Of a stretch of DNA of 14,355 bases, positions 1 through 6,762 are shown one piece after another. The notes under the pieces were generated by a model. That model was not told the DNA's origin. It worked only from the letters and a program-made list of their open reading frames with translations, and ran no database searches. Position numbers and translations under genes: made by a program. Numbering within the stretch: the stretch's first letter is position 1; the number at the start of each line of letters is the position of its first letter. Origin of the DNA: Candidatus Nomurabacteria bacterium (lineage in GTDB: Bacteria; Patescibacteriota; Minisyncoccia; Phycocordibacterales; UBA9973); the NCBI GenBank assembly GCA_023267315.1, contig JAHFNN010000015.1:1-14355 (forward strand). The letters run 5' to 3'.

Positions 1-2
1 TT

Positions 3-65
3 TTGCTTGTAGCGCTTGCAGTCATAATGCCGATTTATGGAATTTTGAGTGGTTTCAGTAACTAA
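3..65 (+). CDS. C-terminal end of a PilC/GspF-like pilus platform protein (partial)
   Basis: An open frame enters from the left edge and ends at TAA. The 20 visible residues, ending LLVALAVIMPIYGILSGFSN, form a hydrophobic helix followed by a short polar tail. This resembles the end of the last transmembrane segment of PilC/GspF inner-membrane platform proteins, which commonly finish with a hydrophobic run, a 'PIY/PIF' motif and a few polar residues. Such a protein would anchor the pilus assembly machine in the cytoplasmic membrane. The identification rests on this short tail and on position: the next gene starts 42 bases downstream and is a minor pseudopilin, the usual order in pilus loci. 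With only 20 residues it could be the end of another membrane protein. Confidence 0.55.
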   Translation: MLVALAVIMPIYGILSGFSN

Positions 66-107
66 TGATCTTTTGAATTGTTTCCACATAGCACACTACT
101 GGTTTTT

Positions 108-1706
108 ATGGTAAAAAATTATTTCCTATTTTTAAAAAAGAAAGCTGGGTTCACGCTCTTGGAGGTTCTTCTCGTTCTTGGATTGGTTGCTATTATTACT
201 TCAGTGATATGGCCTCTATCACAAATAGCTGTTTCTCAAAATGAATTTAAAAATGTTGTAAATACATTGGAATCTGACCTTCATCAAGCATATACACTTG
301 CCCGAGAGGGACAAAACGATACGTCATGGGGAGTACATATTGAAAATAACAACATCACACTTTTTGCAGGTGATTCATATAATGCTTTAAATACTAATGG
401 TTTCAATCGGGTTGATAGTTTTTCAACAACAATCTCATTTGATGGGTCGCTGTATTCTGGGGGTGTTGTTGATGTTATATTTGCGAAGTTGTCAGGGGTT
501 CCTAATATAGTTAATAATGTTGAAACTATTTGGGTTAAATCAGAACAAGGTCAATATAAAGGATTTAAAATAAACAAAAGCGGAGCAATTTTTGCCTACA
601 ATCCGGCAATTTACGGGGTTACATCAGGGAGTCCGGATTATCCAACGGGAGCTATTTTTAAGACAAATCCTGACGGCACAAATTATAAAGTAATTTACAG
701 CTTCGCTGGCTCTAATGGAGAATATCCTTCCGGTAAAATTTTATTATTAAATAATAGAATATATGGAACCACCTCCAGTGGAGGTTCAAATGGTAGCGGT
801 GTTGTTTACTCGTTAGATCTTACAACTCCAGAGAGTCCGGTATACACAGTCCTACATGATTTTAATGGTTCTGACGGATCAAATTCAAATTGTGATCTGA
901 TTGCCTCCAGTGATGGTTCTGTACTGTATGGTACAACTTCAACTGGAGGCGCGTCCAATAAAGGAGTTGTTTTTTCATTAGATATTTCTAATTTTGCAAA
1001 TCCAGTATTTACAAATCTACATGATTTTAGCGGGACAGATGGATGGTTCCCCTTGGGGAACCTCGTGCTTGTAGATAAAAAGTTATATGGAACTACGCAG
1101 GTTGGGGGAACACATGCCTCTGGAAATATTTTTTCTCTAGATATTTCAAATCCTTCAAATATTATTTATACCAATTTATATAATTTTAATCGAAACACAA
1201 ACGACGGTTTTTATCCATGGGGGATGGTTCAGTATGGCTCTAAACTATTTGGTCTGACTAATATTGGAGGGCAATATACGTATGGTACTATCTATTCTTT
1301 TGATACCTCAAATAATACATATACAAAACTGCATGAATTTTCGGGAGGTTATTCCGATGGATTTTATCCTCAATGGGGTAATTTAGCGATTTTTGGAGAT
1401 AAATTTTATGGGACTAGTAGTGAAAATGGGGGTAATTGGTCTTCAGCAGCAAATGGTATTATTTTTTCATTCGATCCATCTAATAATACTTTTACTGACA
1501 TATATCATATTAGTGCGAGCGACGCATCTGGGTTCCCGGAAAATTTATATATATCTGGACAAAAAATATATAGTAACTCAGTGAATGGTGGTCCTAATTT
1601 TACCGGTGGAATTTATACTTTTAATCTAGCAAATAATCAATTCACGATTCTCTCAAATTATAAAAATAATGGAGATGGCTCAAGTACTGGATTGATTGTG
1701 GATTAA
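108..1706 (+). CDS. H/FimT-like minor pseudopilin fused to a seven-blade GloVer-type beta-propeller
   Basis: This 532-residue protein starts at ATG 108. An upstream TTG at 78 would only add ten residues before a normal prepilin leader. Residues 1-14 are a basic leader ending in Ala-Gly. Prepilin peptidase should cut before Phe15, leaving the FTLLEVLLV helix with the conserved Glu at +5 (E19). Residues 45-161 look like a small GspH/FimT domain, ending in the typical 'GFKINKSGAIF' strand. Residues 162-532 hold seven repeats of about 53 residues with the signature (Y/F)G-T-(T/S)-x-x-GG-x-x-x-x-G-x-(V/I)-(F/Y)-S-(L/F)-D, then L-(H/Y)-x-F-x-G-x-D-G. This matches the GloVer tandem-repeat family as I remember it (TIGR03803). 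YG/FG motifs lie near residues 169, 219, 274, 327, 381, 434 and 488. The final 'STGLIVD' looks like the strand that closes the ring onto blade 1. The propeller should sit outside the cell at the pilus tip. Binding target unknown. Confidence 0.88.
   Translation: MVKNYFLFLKKKAGFTLLEVLLVLGLVAIITSVIWPLSQIAVSQNEFKNVVNTLESDLHQAYTLAREGQNDTSWGVHIENNNITLFAGDSYNALNTNGFNRVDSFSTTISFDGSLYSGGVVDVIFAKLSGVPNIVNNVETIWVKSEQGQYKGFKINKSGAIFAYNPAIYGVTSGSPDYPTGAIFKTNPDGTNYKVIYSFAGSNGEYPSGKILLLNNRIYGTTSSGGSNGSGVVYSLDLTTPESPVYTVLHDFNGSDGSNSNCDLIASSDGSVLYGTTSTGGASNKGVVFSLDISNFANPVFTNLHDFSGTDGWFPLGNLVLVDKKLYGTTQVGGTHASGNIFSLDISNPSNIIYTNLYNFNRNTNDGFYPWGMVQYGSKLFGLTNIGGQYTYGTIYSFDTSNNTYTKLHEFSGGYSDGFYPQWGNLAIFGDKFYGTSSENGGNWSSAANGIIFSFDPSNNTFTDIYHISASDASGFPENLYISGQKIYSNSVNGGPNFTGGIYTFNLANNQFTILSNYKNNGDGSSTGLIVD
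612..1703 (+). repeat. Seven GloVer-type propeller blades (coding repeat)
   Basis: The coding region contains seven imperfect repeats of roughly 150-165 bases, one per predicted blade, with the YG-T motifs spaced 50, 55, 53, 54, 53 and 54 residues apart. Repeats 2-4 are the most canonical. The sixth and seventh have degenerate T-T/GG cores. The number seven fits a complete propeller ring. Divergence between copies is large enough that they are old duplications, not a recent tandem expansion. Confidence 0.8.
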
Positions 1707-1741
1707 TCTCTTACCGATTAGTTTTTTCCTGATCTATTTGA

Positions 1742-1770
1742 AAGACAAATACTTCAAAGTAAAGTATAAT
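1742..1770 (+). promoter_or_regulatory. Promoter candidate for a leaderless transcript of the PilV-like gene
   Basis: A perfect -10 hexamer TATAAT lies at 1765-1770. At a 17-base spacing, 1742-1747 reads AAGACA, matching four of six bases of TTGACA. A better-looking TTGAAA at 1738-1743 would need a 21-base spacer. Only eight bases separate TATAAT from the ATG at 1779, so transcription would begin within a base or two of the start codon and leave no room for a Shine-Dalgarno. The same TATAAT-N8-ATG layout precedes pheS. Alternatively the gene is read from upstream and the match is chance. Confidence 0.5.
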
Positions 1771-1778
1771 TATTCATT

Positions 1779-2699
1779 ATGGGGTTGATGAAGGGATCTT
1801 TTAAAAAAGGTTTTTCTCTCATTGAGATTATTCTCGCTGTGGCACTTTTTGCGATCATTATTTTGGGTGCTATTTCTGGAATGTTGGTTGGAGAACAAGC
1901 AACAGCAAATGCTGGTACTCATAATCGAGCCACGTTGGTAGCGCAACAATCTCTTGATCTGGTACGAAATATTACCAGTACGGATCTCTCTGGTCTCCAG
2001 GATGGTTTATGGGGGATAAGAAGGTCTCCATCATCGGGTCGGTGGATTCTTGTTCCATTCGAAGACACTCTAACTGGATTTCTCCGGAAAATATTAATAC
2101 AAACATCGTGTAATGGTACAACGAACGCTGCAAGTAAAAATATCACTGTCGGTATCTGGGTGAATGGGACTGATCGAGATCCCATGACTATTTCGACCAG
2201 TATGAGTGACTCAAGGATTAATGTTACGTGGCCATTTCCTTGTATTGGAGTGGAAAAAAATTCAAATGAAGCAACACCTTCATTTGGTACTATGAGTGGT
2301 GTTCACACTGATACTTTTGTTGACAATTATGATTCATCCCGAGGCTCGTGCTCGTCACTTCCAGGATATTCGACAAGTGTATATACAGCAACAGTTTTAA
2401 ATTATACTGCGAATGATGCAAGTATTACTATTGGCCCTGCGACTATAACTCCCGACAACATAATGTGGCTTTCAGCATGTTCTCAAACATACGGGAATAT
2501 TGGTCAGATAGGTTTAGGCGATGGGTCATTTAGTCTTTCAGCAAATTCGAAAGATATAATTTATTTTTATGTTAATGACAATATTCGTACAGTGTCTGCT
2601 GGGGCTAATGAAGTCATATCTCCTATAGATTTTATTTTCAACGGCGACACCCGAACAATATTTACCGGATTTAATGTGGTGCTTCCGCCGACATGGTAA
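1779..2699 (+). CDS. I/PilV-like minor pseudopilin with an uncharacterised C-terminal domain
   Basis: A 306-residue prepilin-like protein. The leader ends Lys-Gly at residue 11, giving a mature start FSLIEIILAVALFAII with Glu at +5 (E16). The region after the helix, 'RATLVAQQSLDLVRNI', is characteristic of PilV/GspI-like minor pilins, where it forms the end of the N-terminal helix. Residues 55-155 look like the expected small pilin fold, ending 'INVTWPFP'. Residues 156-306 form an extra domain I do not recognise, rich in Ser, Thr, Asn and Gly. The protein has four cysteines, near residues 111, 147, 188 and 226, that could form two disulphides. ATG 1788 is an alternative start that would shorten the leader by three residues. 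ATG 1779 fits the adjacent promoter best. It is the only minor pilin here without an obvious propeller. By position and family it likely belongs to the tip complex that primes pilus assembly. Confidence 0.82.
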   Translation: MGLMKGSFKKGFSLIEIILAVALFAIIILGAISGMLVGEQATANAGTHNRATLVAQQSLDLVRNITSTDLSGLQDGLWGIRRSPSSGRWILVPFEDTLTGFLRKILIQTSCNGTTNAASKNITVGIWVNGTDRDPMTISTSMSDSRINVTWPFPCIGVEKNSNEATPSFGTMSGVHTDTFVDNYDSSRGSCSSLPGYSTSVYTATVLNYTANDASITIGPATITPDNIMWLSACSQTYGNIGQIGLGDGSFSLSANSKDIIYFYVNDNIRTVSAGANEVISPIDFIFNGDTRTIFTGFNVVLPPTW

Positions 2700-2715
2700 A
2701 AATCTAAAATATTGC

Positions 2716-4809
2716 ATGAATAGTATATTTAAAAAAAAGAAAAATAAATCAGGTTTCACTTTAATAGAACTGCTTCTATATATAAGCATGGTATCTATTG
2801 TGCTTCTTGCTCTTACTTCATTTTTTCTTACAACCCAACGCATTGGTATTAAAGCGCAAACCATTTCCGCGGTAGAATCACAAGGAAAATTTATTTCGGA
2901 ACTCATGAATCAAAAAATTCACGAAGCGGTTTCGGTCACATCTCCGGCTCCTGGAGAATCATCGAATACACTCACTCTCAAAATGCCTGATCCTACAAAA
3001 AATCAAACGACTTTCTCAGTGGATACAGATGGAATTCTTTCAATAAGGGAGGGTGTTGGAGGGAAGGTTTCACTTATGGATAGCAGGATCAAGATTTCTC
3101 GTCCCAATAGATATATTTGGCAGGGTACTTACAATGATAGCGGACATCAACAAATTATATTATGGGATGTTGCCGTTGATTCCTCTGGTAATATGTACGC
3201 CGCTAATTATTATTATGACAATGTCGTTAAATTAGATTCTTCTGGGAATTATGTTACTCAATGGGGTACGCTTGGTTCTGGTGATGGTCAATTTAGCGGT
3301 TTGCATGGCATTGCTGTTGATTCCCTTAATAATGTATATGTAGCTGATGGTCAGAATAATAGAATTCAAAAATTTGATTCTTCTGGAAATTATATTACTC
3401 AGTGGGGTATTACAAATCCGCAAGGCATTAGTATTGATTCAAATGACAATATATATGTAGGAGCGCAATATGGGATCTGGAAATCCGACTCATCAGGTGG
3501 TTCTTTGGTTAATATCATTGGAGTATTTGCAAAAGATATCGGTCTAGATTCTTCAAATAATATCTATATTCTCAATGGTAGTGGTGATCGTGTTTCAAAA
3601 TATACATCAGATGGAACATATATCACTGGATGGGGTTCTTTTGGTTCTGGAAATGGCCAGTTTAATAATTCAGATGGAATTGCTGTTGATTCGCAGGGGA
3701 ATGTTTTCGTAGCCGATACTAGTAACAATAGAATCCAAGAGTTTGATTCTTCGGGTCTGTACCTTACGCAATGGGGCACAGAATTTAGTTCTGAAAACGG
3801 ACAGTTCAAATTCCCCATTGGTCTTGCAATAGATGGTTCAGACAACGTGTACGTAGCTGATGCAGGTAATGCTCGAATTCAAAAATTTTATAATCCAATT
3901 TTTCTTACCACACCTCCTGGTGTGACACAGAATGTATCATATGATTTTGTAATGAAAGCCCGAAACAATAATTCAACCGGCTATGAGTATCAATATCAAA
4001 AAGATTTTCAAGGTGGCGCTACTGTTAAGAAAACATCACTCTTATATGCAACCGATACTAATGGAACTAATGTATATAAATCTAATGATGGTGGAACAAC
4101 ATGGAATGATATAACAAATGGAGCGTCTTTTACGAGTCTTCGAGGTATTACTGTCGGTAATGATGGTGTGGTGTATGCTGTCGATTCAGATGTTAATACT
4201 ATTTTTAAATCAACAGATTTTGGTGCAACATGGACTGATACAACAAATGGTGGATTGTTTAGCAATCCGATGGATATTGCGATAAATAATGAGGGGAATA
4301 TTTTTGTCACGAATGATAATAATACGATCATTGAATCGACCGATCAAGGGGCAAGTTGGAGTATTATATCAAGTGATCCGCTCTTGAGTAACCCGCGTGG
4401 AATTGCAATCGATTCTAATGATGTTATATATGTTGCTAATTTAATTGGATTGCACAAGATTATTAAGTCAATAGATGGGGGACTGACGTGGAGTGATATT
4501 ACAAATGGTGCAAGTATTGTGCTTGCCAAAGGCGTTGCTGTTGATAATTCTGGATCAATTTATGTTGCAGGACTTACAAAGGTAATTAAATCCATTGATG
4601 GTGGCGCTACCTGGCTGGATACTACGAACGGTGCCCCTTTTACAAGCCCAGTTGATATCACTATTGATGGTTCTGGCTCTGTCTATGTTACGAACTTCGG
4701 AATACATCCGAGTAATAATACAATTTTTAAATCAACCAATGGCGGGTCTGCGTGGACTGATACTAATATAAGTACTTTCTTTGAGCCCCTTGGTATAGGC
4801 GCGGATTAG
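2716..4809 (+). CDS. J/PilW-like minor pseudopilin carrying an inserted NHL propeller and a C-terminal Asp-box propeller
   Basis: A 697-residue protein. The start is ATG 2716, 16 bases after the previous stop. A longer open frame overlaps the previous gene but adds no recognisable leader. The prepilin leader ends Ser-Gly at residue 13, with Phe14 next and Glu at +5 (E18). Residues 40-128 look like a PilW/GspJ domain ('QTISAVESQGKFISELMNQ', 'LSIREGVGGKVSLMDSRIKI'). Residues 135-395 are six NHL-like blades (IAVDSxxNVYVAD, NNRIQKFDSSGNYITQWG). Residues 396-439, containing 'VTQNVSYDFVMKARNNN', then 'YEYQYQKDFQGGATVKK', look like the missing C-terminal strands of the same pilin domain. The NHL propeller therefore seems inserted in a pilin loop. 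Residues 440-697 contain six Asp-box motifs (S-x-D-x-G-x-T-W) starting near 455, 498, 540, 584, 625 and 672. The closing 'PLGIGAD' matches the strand missing from blade 1. No Shine-Dalgarno is visible, so translation may be coupled or use a weak TAAAAT box at 2705. Confidence 0.87.
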   Translation: MNSIFKKKKNKSGFTLIELLLYISMVSIVLLALTSFFLTTQRIGIKAQTISAVESQGKFISELMNQKIHEAVSVTSPAPGESSNTLTLKMPDPTKNQTTFSVDTDGILSIREGVGGKVSLMDSRIKISRPNRYIWQGTYNDSGHQQIILWDVAVDSSGNMYAANYYYDNVVKLDSSGNYVTQWGTLGSGDGQFSGLHGIAVDSLNNVYVADGQNNRIQKFDSSGNYITQWGITNPQGISIDSNDNIYVGAQYGIWKSDSSGGSLVNIIGVFAKDIGLDSSNNIYILNGSGDRVSKYTSDGTYITGWGSFGSGNGQFNNSDGIAVDSQGNVFVADTSNNRIQEFDSSGLYLTQWGTEFSSENGQFKFPIGLAIDGSDNVYVADAGNARIQKFYNPIFLTTPPGVTQNVSYDFVMKARNNNSTGYEYQYQKDFQGGATVKKTSLLYATDTNGTNVYKSNDGGTTWNDITNGASFTSLRGITVGNDGVVYAVDSDVNTIFKSTDFGATWTDTTNGGLFSNPMDIAINNEGNIFVTNDNNTIIESTDQGASWSIISSDPLLSNPRGIAIDSNDVIYVANLIGLHKIIKSIDGGLTWSDITNGASIVLAKGVAVDNSGSIYVAGLTKVIKSIDGGATWLDTTNGAPFTSPVDITIDGSGSVYVTNFGIHPSNNTIFKSTNGGSAWTDTNISTFFEPLGIGAD
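3118..3888 (+). repeat. Six NHL-type propeller blades inserted in the pilin domain (coding repeat)
   Basis: Six imperfect repeats each encode a strand like IAVDSxGNVYVAD followed by NNRIQKFDSSGNYITQWG. Blades 2, 5 and 6 are canonical and keep the GSGxGQF loop. Blades 3 and 4 are shortened and lack it. Near-identical DNA recurs at about 3235-3268 and 3376-3409, where 'GATTCTTCTGG' is followed by a coding match to N-Y-(V/I)-T-Q-W-G. Blades here resemble those in the next gene, which suggests exchange or shared origin. Confidence 0.82.
4033..4806 (+). repeat. Six Asp-box (BNR/sortilin-like) propeller blades (coding repeat)
   Basis: Six repeats of 41-47 residues have the core K-S-x-D-x-G-x-T-W-x-D-x-T-N-G. 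The third (ESTDQGASW) and sixth (KSTNGGSAW) copies are slightly degenerate. Asp-box motifs occur in sialidases, sortilin-like and photosystem assembly propellers, where they are structural turns, not catalytic residues. I see no sialidase Arg triad or FRIP motif, so enzymatic activity is not supported. Confidence 0.82.
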
Positions 4810-4810
4810 T

Positions 4811-4814
4811 AGGA
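4811..4814 (+). promoter_or_regulatory. Shine-Dalgarno-like site for the PilX-like gene
   Basis: AGGA lies seven bases upstream of ATG 4822 and directly after the stop codon of the preceding gene. It supports that start and indicates that the two genes are on one transcript. Confidence 0.55.
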
Positions 4815-4821
4815 ATATCAT

Positions 4822-6702
4822 ATGCAGGGGAAAAAAATAAAAAATAAAATATCATTCACTTCTGGATATGCAACCTTAATGCTTGTTCTTGTTGTTTCTA
4901 TAATTTCTTTTAGTGTGATAATTTCTGCATTATTGATTGGTGCAAATAATTCTCAAAATAGCCTTACCTTCCAACAAGGTCTGCAAGCTCACGAATATAC
5001 CAGTTCTTGTATCGATCAAGAGCTTGAAAATATCCACTTAAATCCTCTTAGTTTTTATCCCGATTACACTGATTCAGGGTCTTTTGATGTTGGAAATACC
5101 TCTTCTGCTTGTGACTATTTCGCAAGTGTGACTTCAAATGGTGAAATTGTCATATTAGCAACAAGCACTGTTGGAGATGTAACCAAAAAAATTAGAGCAA
5201 GAGCAAGTGGAATAATAAACGGTGGTGAAGTGGATAATATTGCTATAACTGATTGGAATGAAACTACACCGGAGTGTAGTATTACAAATTTTACTGCAGA
5301 CAGTAGCTCTCTTGCTGTTGGCGGGTCGACAACTATTCATTGGGCAACAGCTGGATGTAATACGGTCACTGAAGTGTGGCAGGGTCTTGGGGTGCTTTCT
5401 CCTGTTGGTAGTGGAAGTTTTTCGACAGGTTCGCTATATGGTTCGACGGGATATGAGATTGTTGCCTCTGATGGAATCACAACTGTAAGTGCTCAAGTTT
5501 ATATCAATGTAGCTTCGTGTTATATCAATTATTTTTACCCTAATTCATACTCAATTGATAAAAATACATCAACAACATTAAATTGGTCTCTTGTAAATTG
5601 TTCAAGTGCAACTATTGATCAGGGGATCGGTTCTGTATCAAATATTAGTGGTTCTGTCTCTACTGGTAATTTAATAACTACTACTACATATACTTTATCT
5701 GCGACTGATGGATATAACAATCCAACAGTTCAAATATCGATCGTTGTTAACCCACTTATACTTGTAAATCAATGGGGTGGATTTGGTACTGCAAATGGGC
5801 AGTTTAAATATCCATACAATGTTGCATTGAGTCCGGATGGGACCAAGGTGTATGTTGCCGATTCGTTATTTGGTAATGATCGTATACAAGAATTTGATAC
5901 TTCAGGTAATTTTATTCGATCCTGGGGAAGTACTGGAACGACAGAGGGTCACTTTAACCAACCTACAGGTTTAGCAGTCGATTCATCTGGAAATGTCTAT
6001 GTTGCTGATGTATCAAATAATCGAGTACAAAAATTCGACGCTAATGGAAATTTCATCATGATGTTTGGTTGGGGTGTTAATGGGGGATCGAGTTTAGAGG
6101 TTTGTACTTCGTCTTGTCACATTGGAGTTGCTGGTACTGGAGATGGTAAAATATCGCCATTTAGTGTTGCGGTCGATTCGTCTGGAAATATTATCGTAGA
6201 TGATATGGGTCGTAACAGAGTCGAAAAATTTAATTCGTCTGGTGCATTTCTGAGAACATTTGGTTGGGGGGTTTCAACTGGTGCAAATACATTCCAAGTT
6301 TGTACTTCTGGGTGCCGTGGTGGAATTGCGGGAAGTGGTGCGGGTCAGATGGACTCACATTATTACCCAGATGCTGTTGCTACTGATTCTTCAGGAAATA
6401 TATTTGTTGTTGATGGTAATCTTGGTCGGGTCCAAAAATTCACTTCTTCAGGAAGTTATGTTTCTGGTTTCAGTATTAGTGGATTAAATGTTCCTGTTGG
6501 TATTACTATCGATCAGACTAATGGAGATATATATATAGCTAATACGTATGGACATAACATTAAAAAATACAATTCAGCTGATGTTTATCAATGGACGTTA
6601 ACATCGAACTTTTCTTATCCACAAGGGACAGCTATTGATGCGTCAGGGATTTTATATGTTGCAGATACGTACCACCATCTTATTAAAAAGTTTACCCCGT
6701 AG
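4822..6702 (+). CDS. K/PilX-like minor pseudopilin with two Ig-like domains and a six-blade NHL propeller
   Basis: A 626-residue protein. The basic N-terminus leads to 'SFTSGYATLMLVLVVSIISF', a PilX/GspK-type signal: Gly15 then Tyr16, with Met and not Glu at +5. Lack of Glu at +5 is known for GspK, the subunit placed at the very tip. Residues 30-150 form the small pilin-like part. Residues 152-232 and 233-312 are two related Ig-like domains, each opening with Cys and holding a second Cys after a T-x-x-W strand ('TIHWATAGC', 'TLNWSLVNC'), which suggests one disulphide per domain. Residues 314-626 contain six NHL blades. Blades 3 and 4 carry long loops with a C-x3-C pair (VCTSSCHIG, VCTSGCRGG). 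The gene follows the J-like gene after 12 bases with an AGGA ribosome site. It should be anchored by its N-terminal helix with the propeller outside the cell. A plain membrane-anchored adhesin that is not incorporated in the pilus is the main alternative. Confidence 0.82.
   Translation: MQGKKIKNKISFTSGYATLMLVLVVSIISFSVIISALLIGANNSQNSLTFQQGLQAHEYTSSCIDQELENIHLNPLSFYPDYTDSGSFDVGNTSSACDYFASVTSNGEIVILATSTVGDVTKKIRARASGIINGGEVDNIAITDWNETTPECSITNFTADSSSLAVGGSTTIHWATAGCNTVTEVWQGLGVLSPVGSGSFSTGSLYGSTGYEIVASDGITTVSAQVYINVASCYINYFYPNSYSIDKNTSTTLNWSLVNCSSATIDQGIGSVSNISGSVSTGNLITTTTYTLSATDGYNNPTVQISIVVNPLILVNQWGGFGTANGQFKYPYNVALSPDGTKVYVADSLFGNDRIQEFDTSGNFIRSWGSTGTTEGHFNQPTGLAVDSSGNVYVADVSNNRVQKFDANGNFIMMFGWGVNGGSSLEVCTSSCHIGVAGTGDGKISPFSVAVDSSGNIIVDDMGRNRVEKFNSSGAFLRTFGWGVSTGANTFQVCTSGCRGGIAGSGAGQMDSHYYPDAVATDSSGNIFVVDGNLGRVQKFTSSGSYVSGFSISGLNVPVGITIDQTNGDIYIANTYGHNIKKYNSADVYQWTLTSNFSYPQGTAIDASGILYVADTYHHLIKKFTP
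5761..6699 (+). repeat. Six NHL-type propeller blades in the PilX-like protein (coding repeat)
   Basis: Six repeats have the pattern G-x-A-V-D-S-S-G-N-x-Y-V-A-D, then NRVQKFxxxGNFI. Blades 1 and 2 have the short G-x-G-T-x-x-G-x-F entry loop. Blades 3 and 4 have an expanded, cysteine-bearing loop of about 29 residues that starts F-G-W-G-V. The two expanded loops are clearly related copies (DNA about 6061-6160 and 6256-6355). Confidence 0.83.
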
Positions 6703-6762
6703 TTTTATTCTTTGGGTGTCGGTATTGTAATATGGTACTATTTATATGTAGCAATAAAATCT

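Noticed and set aside
2731..2738. Run of eight A near the start of the PilW-like gene as a phase-variation switch
   Set aside because: It encodes the lysine-rich prepilin leader, which by itself favours A runs in an AT-rich genome. The other pilin leaders have similar shorter runs, and one sequence cannot show length variation.
3235..3409. Near-identical DNA repeats as a CRISPR or mobile repeat
   Set aside because: They are in frame, spaced by one propeller blade and encode NHL strands, so they are protein repeats.
4033..4806. Asp-box domain as a sialidase
   Set aside because: Asp-boxes are structural. No FRIP motif, arginine triad or catalytic Tyr/Glu pattern is visible.
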